This document shows, piece by piece, positions 11,721 to 20,838 of a DNA stretch of 32,500 nucleotides. Made by a program: the position numbers and the translations under genes. The notes under the pieces were generated by a model. That model did no database searches. It saw nothing but the letters and a program-made list of their open reading frames with translations, and was not told the origin of the DNA. Each line of letters begins with the position of its first letter. Position 1 is the stretch's first letter. The DNA is from Methyloligella halotolerans. GTDB lineage: Bacteria > Pseudomonadota > Alphaproteobacteria > Rhizobiales > Methyloligellaceae. Where the stretch lies: NCBI RefSeq assembly GCF_001708935.1, contig NZ_MASI01000003.1, forward strand, positions 1 through 32,500, written 5' to 3'.

Positions 11721-12662
11721 TCAACCCTCACTGTCAGGGCTCCCGTCATCGGGAGTTGGGAAACCGGCCTTCTCGCCCGCGCCACGCTCTTCCGTGTTCA
11801 GCGCGTCCGACAGGCGTTGCTTGGCGCTACCCGGCCGCAGAGGCTTCTGCTGGGTCGGGGCGGGCGCCCATCCACTCAGATAGACGATCTCGAACGTCGC
11901 CTTGATGCGCCCATCGGGAAGCGAGAAGCGTTCGCGATAGATCTCTTCGGCGCGGCGCAGGGTGCGCCTGAGAAGTGGTGTCCGGCGGCGCTCGTTCAGC
12001 ACGTTCGCCGCGCCCATGCCGCGGATCTCGTTCATCAGATCCGAAAGGCTTTCGTAGCTGACCGTCAGCGTCTCGGTATCCGTGACCGGAAGTGCGAAGC
12101 CCGCCCTCTGGAGCAGGGCGCCGGCTTCCCTTATGTCGGGGAAGGGCGCGACCCGCGGGCTGGCACCGCCTTGCGCCTCGGCCTCGGCGTAGATGAACGC
12201 CTCACGCAACTCCTCGAGCGTCCGGGTGCCGAGCAGGCTTGCCATGAACAGCCCGTCCGGCTTCAGGGCGCGGCGGATCTGTATGAGAGCGCCGGGAAGA
12301 TCGTTGACATGCTGCAGGCTCAGCCCCGAGACGACGAGATCGAGGCTTCCATCGGCGAAGGGCAGCCGCTCCTCGTCGCACACGAGCGCGGGCCGCGGAC
12401 AGGCGCGGGCCAGCTCCTCACTCAGTTCACCGTGGAAGACCTGGCCGATTTTCGGATTCTCGGCCAGTGCACGGCCGTGCAGCCCCTGGTGGGCTCCGAG
12501 ATCCAAAGCCAGGGGAAAGTCGCGAAGGATCGCCTGGAGGCGGCCGGCGATCTCCTCGGCGCTGTGGGCGAACAGAAAATCGTGGCGATGATGCAGGCCG
12601 GCGTACCGGTCGCGCCGGCGGCGCAAGAGCGCGCGGTCGAATGGTCGGGCCGGGTCGTTCAT
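11721..12662 (-). CDS. NDUFAF5-like SAM-binding methyltransferase-fold protein
   Basis: A 313-residue class I methyltransferase-fold protein resembling BioC and, more closely, human NDUFAF5, which hydroxylates an arginine of the Complex I subunit NDUFS7. Features are an N-terminal FDRALLRRRRDRYA, a motif I region ALDLGAHQGLHGRAL (about residues 52-66) lacking the usual GxGxG, an acidic motif near CDEERLPFADGSLDLVVSGLSLQHVNDL, and LKPDGLFMASLLG. The C-terminal 45 residues look disordered. It is divergent from comF across 78 bp and convergent with the pilin gene. No biotin genes are nearby, which favours the Complex I role over BioC; this is inference. Confidence 0.8.
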   Translation of the reverse strand: MNDPARPFDRALLRRRRDRYAGLHHRHDFLFAHSAEEIAGRLQAILRDFPLALDLGAHQGLHGRALAENPKIGQVFHGELSEELARACPRPALVCDEERLPFADGSLDLVVSGLSLQHVNDLPGALIQIRRALKPDGLFMASLLGTRTLEELREAFIYAEAEAQGGASPRVAPFPDIREAGALLQRAGFALPVTDTETLTVSYESLSDLMNEIRGMGAANVLNERRRTPLLRRTLRRAEEIYRERFSLPDGRIKATFEIVYLSGWAPAPTQQKPLRPGSAKQRLSDALNTEERGAGEKAGFPTPDDGSPDSEG

Positions 12663-12740
12663 TGGTGCGTTCCCATGTCGGATGCGGCTGACCGAAAGGC
12701 TTGGTCGGCGAATGCCCCGGATATAGCATCCTCGCCGACC

Positions 12741-13556
12741 ATGAGCGATCTATCGGCAAACGACGGACATGTGAGGCGGCGACGGGCCGCCTGGCTGAAG
12801 GGCGGCCTCGCCACGCCGTTCCGTGGCGCACTCGGTGCGATGGCCGATTTTCTCCTGCCGCCCGTCTGCATCGGCTGCCGTAAGCCTATCGACCGCCATG
12901 GCCAGCTTTGCGGTAATTGCTGGGCCAAGGTCGATTTCATCACGGCTCCCCTTTGCGACCGCCTCGGAATCCCGCTGCCCTTCGAAACGGGGGAGGTCAT
13001 GCTGTCCGCCGGGGCGATCGCCGACCCTCCGGCCTATGACAGGGCGAGGGCCGCTGCCTGTTACACCACGACCATGCGGGACCTAATCCAAAGCTTCAAA
13101 TATCGCGACCGGCAAGAGGGGCTGCCGCTTTTCGGGCGCTGGCTGGCCCAGGCGGGCGGCGAGCTTCTCAGGGATGCCGATCTTCTCATTCCGGTCCCGC
13201 TCCACCGCTCCAAGCTGTGGTCGCGGCGGTTCAACCAATCGGCGTTGCTGGCGGCCGAAGTGGCTCGTTTGTCGGGAGTGCCGGCAGACGCAAGATTGCT
13301 GCGGCGGTTGAAAAAAACCATGAGTCAGGTCGGGTTGAGCGCCGATCAGCGTCGCCGGAACGTTTCCGGCGCGTTTGGCGTTGACGCTGAACGAATGGAA
13401 AAACTGAAACAGGCGCGAGTGGTCCTCGTTGACGACGTCATTACCACGGGCGCGACCATCGAAGCGTGTGCACGAGTCTTGCGACGGGCCGGTGCTGCCA
13501 GGGTCGATGCCCTGGTGCTGGCGCGGGCCGTCGAACCCACAGCGTTGGTCCCTTAA
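12741..13556 (+). CDS. comF: ComF-family phosphoribosyltransferase
   Basis: A 271-residue ComF/GntX-type protein linked in other bacteria to DNA uptake. The N-terminal zinc-finger-like CIGC...CGNC lies at about residues 45-65. A type I phosphoribosyltransferase domain follows with IPVPLHRSKLWSRRFNQS and the PRPP loop VVLVDDVITTGAT (about residues 227-240). The open frame extends far upstream, but that part is antisense to the methyltransferase gene; ATG 12741 gives the family length, and ATG 12840 (MADFLLPP) is a possible alternative. It is 90 bp upstream of the glutaredoxin gene on the same strand, an order conserved in Hyphomicrobiales. Confidence 0.92.
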   Translation: MSDLSANDGHVRRRRAAWLKGGLATPFRGALGAMADFLLPPVCIGCRKPIDRHGQLCGNCWAKVDFITAPLCDRLGIPLPFETGEVMLSAGAIADPPAYDRARAAACYTTTMRDLIQSFKYRDRQEGLPLFGRWLAQAGGELLRDADLLIPVPLHRSKLWSRRFNQSALLAAEVARLSGVPADARLLRRLKKTMSQVGLSADQRRRNVSGAFGVDAERMEKLKQARVVLVDDVITTGATIEACARVLRRAGAARVDALVLARAVEPTALVP

Positions 13557-13646
13557 CTTCCTGTTGGAGAGTTTGGCGTGACATTAAGCTCGAACGAGGG
13601 AGGCCTGTCGGGCCAACCAAACCGCAAACCGATGAGGGATCAGGGT

Positions 13647-13949
13647 ATGGCGCGTATTACCCTCTATACGACGCAGCTATGCGGCTATTGCCGCGCCGCC
13701 AAGCAGCTCCTGATGAGCAAGGGGCTGGATTTCGACGAGATCTCCGTGGATTGGGATCCGGAACTGCGCGAGCAAATGACCAACCGTGCCGGCGGACAGC
13801 GGACGGTGCCCCAGATCTTCATCAATGAGCGCCATGTCGGCGGCTATCAGGATCTTGCTACCCTCGACCGCGAGGGAAAGCTTGAACAGTGGCTGTCGGC
13901 CGAACCTGAGATGACGTCCGTTTTTGCCGAGGATTCGGCGAAGGCATGA
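13647..13949 (+). CDS. grxC: Glutaredoxin 3 (dithiol CGYC)
   Basis: A 100-residue glutaredoxin that reduces disulfides with glutathione. The dithiol site CGYC spans residues 12-15, and the glutathione-binding TVPQIFIN and GGYQDL segments are present. ATG 13647, preceded by GAGGGATCAGGGT, gives the family length; GTG 13578 would add 23 unlikely residues. Its stop overlaps the next gene's start by 4 bp (ATGA), so translation is probably coupled to the nitrilase-family gene. Confidence 0.95.
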   Translation: MARITLYTTQLCGYCRAAKQLLMSKGLDFDEISVDWDPELREQMTNRAGGQRTVPQIFINERHVGGYQDLATLDREGKLEQWLSAEPEMTSVFAEDSAKA

Positions 13950-14815
13950 CCGGCGATACCCCGGAGCGTTTCCGGGCGGCCCTGGTGCAGCTCCGCAGCG
14001 GGCGAAGCATTCTTCCAAATCTCGAAGCGGCGGAGGCATTGATCCGCCGGGCGGCGAGCGAAGGCGCGGATTATATTCAGACGCCTGAGAACACCGCGCT
14101 CATGGAGCTGGATAAGCCGCTCGCTTTTGCCCAGGCAGAAGAAGAGCAGGAAAGCCGGCCGCTGCAGCGTATGCGCGAGCTGGCCTGCGAACTTGGCATC
14201 TGGCTGCATGTGGGCTCCATCGCCATGAAAGTGGCGGCGGACAAGCTGGCGAACCGGTCCTTCCTGATCGCACCTTCCGGCGAGATCGCCGCACGCTACG
14301 ACAAGCTTCACATGTTCGACGTGGACCTTCCGAACGGCGAGGTCTATCGGGAATCGGAGACCTATCGCCCCGGCTCCAAGGCGGTTCTGGCTTCGCTGCC
14401 CTGGGGCGATCTGGGGCTTACCATCTGCTACGACCTCCGGTTTCCCGCGCTGTACCGCGCGCTGGCCGAAGCCGGAGCTTCCTTCCTAGCCATTCCATCG
14501 GCCTTTACCCGTGAGACCGGCCGGGCCCATTGGCGCACGCTGGTGCGGGCCCGCGCCATCGAGACGGGATGCTTCGTGTTCGCGGCCACTCAGGGCGGTT
14601 ATCATGAGATGGGACGATGGACCCATGGCCACAGCATGATCGTATCGCCTTGGGGCGATGTGCTGGCGGAAGCGGGGGAGGCGCCGCAAATCGTGATCGC
14701 CGATATCGATCCCGTCGAAGTGGTGCGCGCCCGCCAGGCCGTGCCTTCCCTGTCGGGGAGCCGGGATTTCGAGTTGGAGATCCACCGGCCGGAACCGGTG
14801 CGGGCGGCGTCTTGA
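13946..14815 (+). CDS. Nitrilase-superfamily amidase (Nit/deaminated-glutathione amidase type)
   Basis: A 289-residue carbon-nitrogen hydrolase. The catalytic triad is visible as Glu48 (TPENT), Lys120 (YDKLHMFDVDLP) and Cys161 (TICYDLRFPALYR). The YDKLHMFDVD and CYDLRFP motifs are those of Nit1/NitB enzymes, which remove deaminated glutathione; omega-amidases are close relatives. Start ATG 13946 overlaps the glutaredoxin stop, and pairing a glutathione-dependent reductase with a glutathione-repair amidase makes functional sense. It is convergent with ubiG, with 10 bp between stops. In many relatives a DUF1178 gene follows here; none is present. Confidence 0.9.
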   Translation: MTGDTPERFRAALVQLRSGRSILPNLEAAEALIRRAASEGADYIQTPENTALMELDKPLAFAQAEEEQESRPLQRMRELACELGIWLHVGSIAMKVAADKLANRSFLIAPSGEIAARYDKLHMFDVDLPNGEVYRESETYRPGSKAVLASLPWGDLGLTICYDLRFPALYRALAEAGASFLAIPSAFTRETGRAHWRTLVRARAIETGCFVFAATQGGYHEMGRWTHGHSMIVSPWGDVLAEAGEAPQIVIADIDPVEVVRARQAVPSLSGSRDFELEIHRPEPVRAAS

Positions 14816-14825
14816 AACGTGTCGG

Positions 14826-15602
14826 CTAGCTCCGCTTGGCGGCGCTGGCGAAATAGTTCACATCCGTATCCTTGCTCAGGCGCCACTCGTCGGTAATGGG
14901 ATTGTAGACCAGTCCCGTCTCGCCGGTCGGCGTGAGGCCAGCGGCGCGGAAAGCGCCCATCAGCTCGCCCGGGGTCACGAAGCGATCCCATTGATGGGTG
15001 CCGGCGGGCACCCAGCGCAGGATGTATTCCGCAGCAACGATGGCGAGCGCATAGGACTTCATTGTGCGATTGATGGTGGAGAAAATCACCGCGCCACCAG
15101 GCTTCGTCAGTCCCGCCACCGTCGAGACAAAGGCTCCCACATCGGTCACGTGTTCGACGACCTCCAGGGCGAGAACCGCATCGAAGCTCTCGCCGCGCTC
15201 CAGCAGCGCCTCGGCCGTGGCGGCCTCATAGGTCACGTCGAGGCCTGCACCCCCGGCGTGAGCGCGCGCCACGGAAACGGTCTCCCGGGCGGGATCGATG
15301 CCGATGACGGTGGCGCCGAGCCGGGTGAGAGGCTCGCAAACCAGACCGCCGCCGCAGCCGATATCGAGGATGCGCAGCCCTTCCAGGCTGCGGGCCTGGT
15401 TCGGATCGCGCTCGAAGGCCTGGCAGAGACGGTCGCGCAGGTAGGCGAGACGAACCGGATTGATCCGGTGGAGCGGCTTGAACGGGCCTTCCGGGTCCCA
15501 CCATTCGGCGGCGAGCTCGGCAAAGCGGCGGACTTCCTCCGGGTCGACATTGGACCGGCTTGCGGTCCCGTCGGCGGCGCGCTCTGTGTCATGGGAGATC
15601 AT
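14826..15602 (-). CDS. ubiG: Ubiquinone biosynthesis O-methyltransferase UbiG
   Basis: A 258-residue SAM-dependent enzyme that carries out the two O-methylations in ubiquinone synthesis. Signatures are the UbiG-typical EVRRFAELAAEWWDPEGPF near the N-terminus (about residues 23-41), motif I ILDIGCGGGLVCEPL (about residues 82-96), EVVEHVTDVGAFV, and the C-terminal YNPITDEWRLSKDTDVNY. ATG 15602 gives the normal length. It is divergent from lysC, a conserved arrangement in Hyphomicrobiales. Confidence 0.96.
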   Translation of the reverse strand: MISHDTERAADGTASRSNVDPEEVRRFAELAAEWWDPEGPFKPLHRINPVRLAYLRDRLCQAFERDPNQARSLEGLRILDIGCGGGLVCEPLTRLGATVIGIDPARETVSVARAHAGGAGLDVTYEAATAEALLERGESFDAVLALEVVEHVTDVGAFVSTVAGLTKPGGAVIFSTINRTMKSYALAIVAAEYILRWVPAGTHQWDRFVTPGELMGAFRAAGLTPTGETGLVYNPITDEWRLSKDTDVNYFASAAKRS

Positions 15603-15687
15603 GGGTCATTGGCCTTCGCACCGGAGGGTCTGTCAAGCGGCGCGCCTCGTCGCTCCGAAGACCCTTAACCTGGGCGTACAGCTTCGG

Positions 15688-15716
15688 TTGCGGGGAATTC
15701 CGTCAGTCAGTATGAA
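15688..15716 (+). promoter_or_regulatory. Candidate lysC promoter
   Basis: TTGCGG (15688-15693), 17-bp spacer, TATGAA (15711-15716). This would start transcription near 15723, giving a leader of about 90 nt before ATG 15815. A 10-bp palindrome, GTGACGTCAC (15730-15739), lies just downstream and could be an operator. Tentative. Confidence 0.35.
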
Positions 15717-15742
15717 GACGACCAGAATAGTGACGTCACTTG

Positions 15743-15766
15743 GGGCCGGTCCAAGAGGGCCGGCCC
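15743..15766 (+). other. GC-rich hairpin in the lysC leader
   Basis: Arms GGGCCGG (15743-15749) and CCGGCCC (15760-15766) form a perfect 7-bp stem with a 10-nt loop, followed by TTTC. It looks terminator-like but with a short T-run. It could be an attenuator for lysC or simply the end of an upstream transcript. No leader peptide or known riboswitch core was recognised. Confidence 0.35.
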
Positions 15767-15814
15767 TTTCATTGCTTGGGGCAGGCGCGTGACATCCGCC
15801 GCTCGGGAGGGGCC

Positions 15815-17113
15815 ATGGCCCTGCTAGTGCTCAAATTCGGCGGCACGTCGGTCGCCGATATCGACAAGATCCGGAATGCCGCCCGCCATGTGAAGCGGGA
15901 GATCGACGCCGGCAATCGTTGCGCGGTGGTGGTGTCGGCCATGGCCGGCCAGACGAACCAGCTCATCGCCTGGGTCGAGGATGCGGCGCGTGGGCGTGCG
16001 GCCAATGTAGACGGCCATCGCGAGAACGGCGAATCGCAGGGATACGATGCGTGTGAATACGATGCGGTGGTCTCCTCCGGCGAGCAGGTGACGGCGGGGC
16101 TCCTGGCTCTGGTGCTGCAATCGCTCGGGGTCAAGGCGCGTTCCTGGCAGGGCTGGCAGATCCCGCTCAATACGGATCCCGTGCATTCCAAGGCGAGGAT
16201 CACCGGCATCCAGGGCGATGCGCTGCGAGGACAGGTGCTCGATGGCGAGGTGGCCGTGGTCGCGGGCTTCCAGGGCATCGCGCCGGATGGGCGGATCGCC
16301 ACGTTGGGCCGGGGCGGTTCGGACACGTCGGCGGTGGCGCTCGCCGCCGCGCTTTCGGCCGATCGCTGCGATATCTACACGGATGTCGACGGGGTCTACA
16401 CGACGGACCCCCGCATCGTGCCCCAGGCGCAGCGGATGAACCGGATTTCCTACGAAGAAATGTTAGAAATGGCCTCGCAAGGGGCAAAGGTCCTGCAGAC
16501 GCGCTCCGTTGAGCTGGCGATGCAGCGCAGCGTGCCCGTGCTGGTCCGGTCGAGCTTCGACGACGCCGATCAGGACGCGAGCGCGGACCTTGCGGAGCTT
16601 GGCACGCTGGTGTGCGAGGAGGATGAGATCGTGGAGCAGAAAGTCGTCAGCGGTATCGCGTATGCGCCGGACGAGGCGAAAGTCACGCTGATCAAGGTGG
16701 CCGACAAGCCGGGCGTTGCGGCCGGCGTCTTCGGACCGCTCGCCGAGGCGAACATCAATGTCGACATGATCGTCCAGAACGTTTCCGAGGACGGCCGCTA
16801 TACGGATTTGACCTTCACGGTCCAGAGCGCGGATTTGGACCGCGCGCTCGACGTGCTACGCTCGAAAAAAGACGAGATCGGCTACGGCGACCTGGACGGG
16901 TCGACCAATGTGGCAAAGGTCTCGGCGATCGGCGTCGGCATGCGAAGCCATGCCGGCGTGGCGGCCCAGATGTTTCACGCTCTCTCCGAAAAGGGCATCA
17001 ACATTCAGGCGATCTCCACCTCGGAGATCAAGATCAGCATTTTGATCGATGCCGCCTATGCCGAGCTGGCGGTACGGACCTTGCACACACTTTTCGGTCT
17101 GGACAGCCGGTAG
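15815..17113 (+). CDS. lysC: Aspartate kinase
   Basis: A 432-residue enzyme phosphorylating aspartate, the first step toward lysine, threonine, methionine and diaminopimelate. The kinase domain shows VLKFGGTSVAD at the start, SSGEQVTAGLLAL and GRGGSDTSAVALAAAL; two ACT regulatory domains follow (about residues 285-432), implying feedback control by lysine and/or threonine. ATG 15815 is chosen over the longer frame opening because GGGAGGGG lies 3-10 nt upstream and the protein then starts MALLVLKFGG as in relatives. A loop of about 20 residues (AANVDGHRENGESQGYDACE) before SSGEQV seems longer than in enteric enzymes. It lies 74 bp before ptsP. Confidence 0.97.
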   Translation: MALLVLKFGGTSVADIDKIRNAARHVKREIDAGNRCAVVVSAMAGQTNQLIAWVEDAARGRAANVDGHRENGESQGYDACEYDAVVSSGEQVTAGLLALVLQSLGVKARSWQGWQIPLNTDPVHSKARITGIQGDALRGQVLDGEVAVVAGFQGIAPDGRIATLGRGGSDTSAVALAAALSADRCDIYTDVDGVYTTDPRIVPQAQRMNRISYEEMLEMASQGAKVLQTRSVELAMQRSVPVLVRSSFDDADQDASADLAELGTLVCEEDEIVEQKVVSGIAYAPDEAKVTLIKVADKPGVAAGVFGPLAEANINVDMIVQNVSEDGRYTDLTFTVQSADLDRALDVLRSKKDEIGYGDLDGSTNVAKVSAIGVGMRSHAGVAAQMFHALSEKGINIQAISTSEIKISILIDAAYAELAVRTLHTLFGLDSR

Positions 17114-17187
17114 TTCCGCGCCGGGCGGCTTGTCGATCTTGCTAGGATGATGTCGCGGGCGCAGGTGCTCCCGCGAGGAATGTTGTT

Positions 17188-19446
17188 ATGGCCCTTTCAG
17201 TGAGCGCACCAAGACAGTTGCTGCGGCGCCTCCGCGAGGTGATGGCGGAGCCCGAAAGCACGCAAGCGCGGCTGGACAAGGTCGTGGTGCTTATCGCGTC
17301 CAACATGGTCGCGGAGGTGTGCTCGCTCTACTTGCGCCGCAGGGACGATTCGCTGGAGCTCGTGGCCACGGAGGGTCTGGCGGAGCGCGCCGTTCACAGC
17401 ACCCATCTGAAACGTGGCGAAGGTTTGGTCGGCCTGATCGCGCAAGAGGCCGAGGCCATGCAGTTTCCGGATGCGCAGAATCATCCGGCCTACTCGTATC
17501 GCCCGGAAACCGGCGAAGAAATCTACCACTCCTTCGTCGGTGTGCCGATCCTACGCGGCGGTCACGCTATCGGCGTCTTGACGGTGCAGAACCGCACCCA
17601 TCGGCAATATACCGATGAGGAGGTCGAGGCGCTTCAGACCACGGCAATGGTCCTGGCTGAAATGCTGGCCTCGGGCGGCATGCTGGCAAACGACGATGTT
17701 GGTCCAGGCGAGCGCGACGATGCGCTGAGGATGCAGGTCCTGCCGCTATCCGAGGGTGTGGCTCTCGGCCATGTGGTGCTGCACGAGCCGCCGGTGATGG
17801 TCACGAAGCTGATCGCCGAAGATGCGGATCTGGAGCAGCGGCGCCTCGATCAGGCGATCGACGATCTCACGGGAATGATCGACGCCATGCTGGAGCGGGG
17901 CGACATGGCGCGGGCCGGGGAGCATCGCGAGGTGCTCGAGGCCTTCCGCATGTTCGCCGATGATCGGGGCTGGCGGCGCCGGCTGGAGGAAGCGCTCCAT
18001 ACGGGCCTGACCGCGGAGGCCGCCGTTCAGCGCGTGCGCAACGATACGCGAGCGCGGATGCTGCGCCAGACCGATGCCCATTCGCGGGACAGGCTGCACG
18101 ATATCGACGATCTGTCTAACCGGCTTCTTCGTCTGCTCTCGGGCGGCACGGGAACGGCGGCCTCGGGGAACCTGCCCCATGACAGCATCCTGATCGCCCG
18201 CAATATGGGCCCCGCGGAGCTCCTCGATTACGACCGGGAGAAGCTGCGCGGCCTCGTTCTGGTGGAGGGCGGCTCGGGGAGCCATGTGGCGATCGTTGCC
18301 CGCGCATTGGGCATCGCGGCTGTCAGCCAGGCAAAGGGCATCCTCGAATCGGTCGAGGCGGGCGATGCGGCGATCGTCGACGCGGATGGCGGCGAGCTGC
18401 ATGTGCGGCCGACCCAGGAGGTCGTGCAGGCCTATTCCGACAAGGTGCGGTTCAGGGCCCGGAGGCAGGCGCAATACGCCGCGTTGCGGTCCGTTCCGGC
18501 GGTGACGCTGGATGAGGAGAAGATCTCCCTCAACATCAATGCCGGGCTGCTGTTCGATCTGCCTCATCTGGAGGAGTCGGGGGCCGACGGCATCGGCCTG
18601 TTCCGGACCGAGCTGCAGTTCATGATCTCGTCGACCTTCCCGCGGCTCGACCAGCAGACGCGCATGTATAAGGCGATCTTCGATGCGGCTGGCGGCAAGC
18701 CCGTGGTGTTCCGTACCCTCGATGTGGGCGGGGACAAGGTGCTTCCCTATTTCCAGGCTGTGAAGGAAGAGAACCCGGCGCTGGGCTGGCGCGCCATACG
18801 CATGGCGCTCGACCGGCCGGCGCTGTTCCGTACCCAGATCAGGGCGCTCATGCGCGGCGCGGCGGGCCGGGAATTGCGCATCCTGCTGCCGATGATCGCC
18901 GATGTCAGCGAGCTGACCGAAGCGAAGTCCTTCATCACCAAGGAGCTTCAGATCCTCAAGCGCCATGGCAAGCAGGAGCCGTCCCGATTGCTGATCGGCG
19001 CCATGGTGGAGGTGCCCTCGCTGCTTTGGCAACTGGATGAGCTGATGCCGCTGGTGGATTTCGTCTCCGTGGGCAGCAACGATCTGATGCAGTTCATGTT
19101 CGCTGCCGACCGGTCGAACGAAAAGGTCGCGGGACGGTTCGACAATCTGAACCGGGCCGGGCTGCGGGCTCTTCGCTCGGTCGTTCTGGCGGGCAAGCGC
19201 CACGAGGTTCCGATCACGTTATGCGGCGAGATGGCGGGCAAGCCGCTGGAAGCGATGGCGCTCATCGGGCTCGGATTCCGGTCCATTTCGATGGCGCCGG
19301 CCTCGGTCGGTCCTGTAAAAGCAATGATTCTCTCGCTCGATGTCGGAGAGACCTCACAAAAACTCCTAACCCTATTGGACGAAGATTCCGGTGAACTAAG
19401 GGACCAATTGCAGGCTTTTGCAGTTGAAAAGGGTGTGCAGGTTTAG
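17188..19446 (+). CDS. ptsP: Nitrogen PTS enzyme I (GAF-EI fusion)
   Basis: A 752-residue phosphoenolpyruvate-protein phosphotransferase of the PTS-Ntr chain, which passes phosphate to NPr and EIIA-Ntr for regulation rather than sugar uptake. The order is an N-terminal GAF domain (about residues 1-165, a glutamine sensor in some relatives), the EI N-domain, the swivelling His domain with GGSGSHVAIVARALGI (active His about residue 366), and a C-terminal PEP-binding barrel with GIGLFRTELQFM, VFRTLDVGGDK, SVGSNDLMQF and the catalytic-Cys loop TLCGEMAGKP. ATG 17188 is preceded by GCGAGGAATG. Its position after lysC is conserved in the order. Confidence 0.97.
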   Translation: MALSVSAPRQLLRRLREVMAEPESTQARLDKVVVLIASNMVAEVCSLYLRRRDDSLELVATEGLAERAVHSTHLKRGEGLVGLIAQEAEAMQFPDAQNHPAYSYRPETGEEIYHSFVGVPILRGGHAIGVLTVQNRTHRQYTDEEVEALQTTAMVLAEMLASGGMLANDDVGPGERDDALRMQVLPLSEGVALGHVVLHEPPVMVTKLIAEDADLEQRRLDQAIDDLTGMIDAMLERGDMARAGEHREVLEAFRMFADDRGWRRRLEEALHTGLTAEAAVQRVRNDTRARMLRQTDAHSRDRLHDIDDLSNRLLRLLSGGTGTAASGNLPHDSILIARNMGPAELLDYDREKLRGLVLVEGGSGSHVAIVARALGIAAVSQAKGILESVEAGDAAIVDADGGELHVRPTQEVVQAYSDKVRFRARRQAQYAALRSVPAVTLDEEKISLNINAGLLFDLPHLEESGADGIGLFRTELQFMISSTFPRLDQQTRMYKAIFDAAGGKPVVFRTLDVGGDKVLPYFQAVKEENPALGWRAIRMALDRPALFRTQIRALMRGAAGRELRILLPMIADVSELTEAKSFITKELQILKRHGKQEPSRLLIGAMVEVPSLLWQLDELMPLVDFVSVGSNDLMQFMFAADRSNEKVAGRFDNLNRAGLRALRSVVLAGKRHEVPITLCGEMAGKPLEAMALIGLGFRSISMAPASVGPVKAMILSLDVGETSQKLLTLLDEDSGELRDQLQAFAVEKGVQV

Positions 19447-19662
19447 TGCCACGAGGCCGTAACCTGTGCTTAGTTTGAGAGGAGAGAGGCAAAGCTAGGG
19501 GCCGCAGCAGTTGCAAAACCCCAGGCGATAGGTTTGTGTTAATGGAAATTCGCAGGATTTGGGATCGGTTCCCGACGGTGGCACCGGGCGAAATGCGCCC
19601 GATGCAGCCGGGACGCGAACGGTCCCGTTTGGCCACGCCTGCATGTTTACGGGATATGCGAA

Positions 19663-20808
19663 ATGCCCGCCGGCTTTGATGCGGAGGTGGCAGAGCTTTT
19701 TCGGGATCTCCGTCTCGCCAGCAATCTCGACGAGGCGGAGCTCGCCGATCGGCTCTCCACACAGGTTGAGGTCGTCCAGGCGCTGGAACAAGGTACGCTT
19801 TACGCCTTGCCGCCCTGGCCGGAAACCTCGCGCGTGGTCTCGGGTTACGGCGAGCTCCTGAATCTCGACGTGCAGCCCCTGCTGCGTCGCGTCTACGCTC
19901 AGGTCGAGGCGGGCGTGATCCCTGAGGAGATGCCTCCGGAGAATCCGCCTCCGCTCGATTTTTCGACCCGTGAGCCCTACGCCCCGGAGCCGGCTTCGTT
20001 CGACGACCCGATGCCGCCAAGCCAGCCGAGTAATGGGCTCTATCCCGACTCGCAATATCCGGAGCCGTCGTATCCGGAGCCTTCTTATTCCGACGCGCCG
20101 TCGCCTTACGAGTCGCCATACGACATGCCCGGCCAGGGCGGCAGAGGACGGCCGGAAAGTCCGCAAGCTCAGCCCAGTTACGGACCGGGCAGTGCGCCCG
20201 CCCGTCCGGCTCCGCCTCAAGGTGCGCCGAGGCCGCAAGGTGCACCCGCTCAGCGTCCGCCGCAGGGCAGACCGCAGCAACCCGGGGGGGCGCGTCCGGC
20301 AGGTCCCGGCGGTCCGCCTCAAGGGCAGCCGCCGCAGCAAGGCGGGCGGCCAGGGACGATGCCGCCACAATATCGGCCGCCGCCTCCTCAAGGAGCGCCC
20401 CAAGGACGGCCCCAGCCGGGTGGTCAATTCAGACCACCGCCTGGGGGACAGCCGATGCCGCCTCCTCAGAGCCCTGCCGCCCCGCCGCCGCCTCAGCCGG
20501 ATGCAGAGTGGCCGGAGGCCGAATACGCGCCGCCTGAGGCCGGCATGGCAGGTCCGGAGGAGAAGAAGAGCAGCCGACTGAAGAAGGCGATCGCGATGAT
20601 CGTCATTGTGCTCGCGGCCATCTTCGTTCTATGGCTTCTGTTCAGTCAGGTGGGCTCGTTGTTCGGCACGGGCACCGCGCCGCAGCAGGAGACCGGTCAG
20701 AGCACCGGGGCTGCGGGCGATGCGAGCGAGCCGGATGCGCCGATGGATCCGGAAGATCCACAGAGCCGCAAAGGCGATCGCCTGCCTGTGCCAGACATGC
20801 CGCAATAG
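19663..20808 (+). CDS. RodZ-like HTH membrane protein with long Pro/Gln/Gly linker
   Basis: A 381-residue single-pass protein. Residues about 8-75 form a RodZ-type helix-turn-helix (HTH_25), with LADRLSTQVEVVQALEQGTL and SGYGELLNLDVQPL. A very low-complexity stretch rich in Pro, Gln, Gly and Arg follows (residues about 90-290). A basic KKSSRLKKA, one transmembrane helix (about 306-328) and an acidic C-terminal tail complete it. Canonical RodZ has the HTH, one helix and a folded periplasmic domain; here the periplasmic part is only about 50 disordered residues. It lies between ptsP and prfA. A cytoskeletal or cell-shape role is suggested by the HTH family only. Confidence 0.75.
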   Translation: MPAGFDAEVAELFRDLRLASNLDEAELADRLSTQVEVVQALEQGTLYALPPWPETSRVVSGYGELLNLDVQPLLRRVYAQVEAGVIPEEMPPENPPPLDFSTREPYAPEPASFDDPMPPSQPSNGLYPDSQYPEPSYPEPSYSDAPSPYESPYDMPGQGGRGRPESPQAQPSYGPGSAPARPAPPQGAPRPQGAPAQRPPQGRPQQPGGARPAGPGGPPQGQPPQQGGRPGTMPPQYRPPPPQGAPQGRPQPGGQFRPPPGGQPMPPPQSPAAPPPPQPDAEWPEAEYAPPEAGMAGPEEKKSSRLKKAIAMIVIVLAAIFVLWLLFSQVGSLFGTGTAPQQETGQSTGAAGDASEPDAPMDPEDPQSRKGDRLPVPDMPQ

Positions 20809-20838
20809 GCCCCAGGCCTCCATTCCGAGCCTTCTATA

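Noticed and set aside
17746..19203. A 485-codon minus-strand frame opposite ptsP
   Set aside because: Antisense shadow; His/Arg/Gln-rich with no domain.
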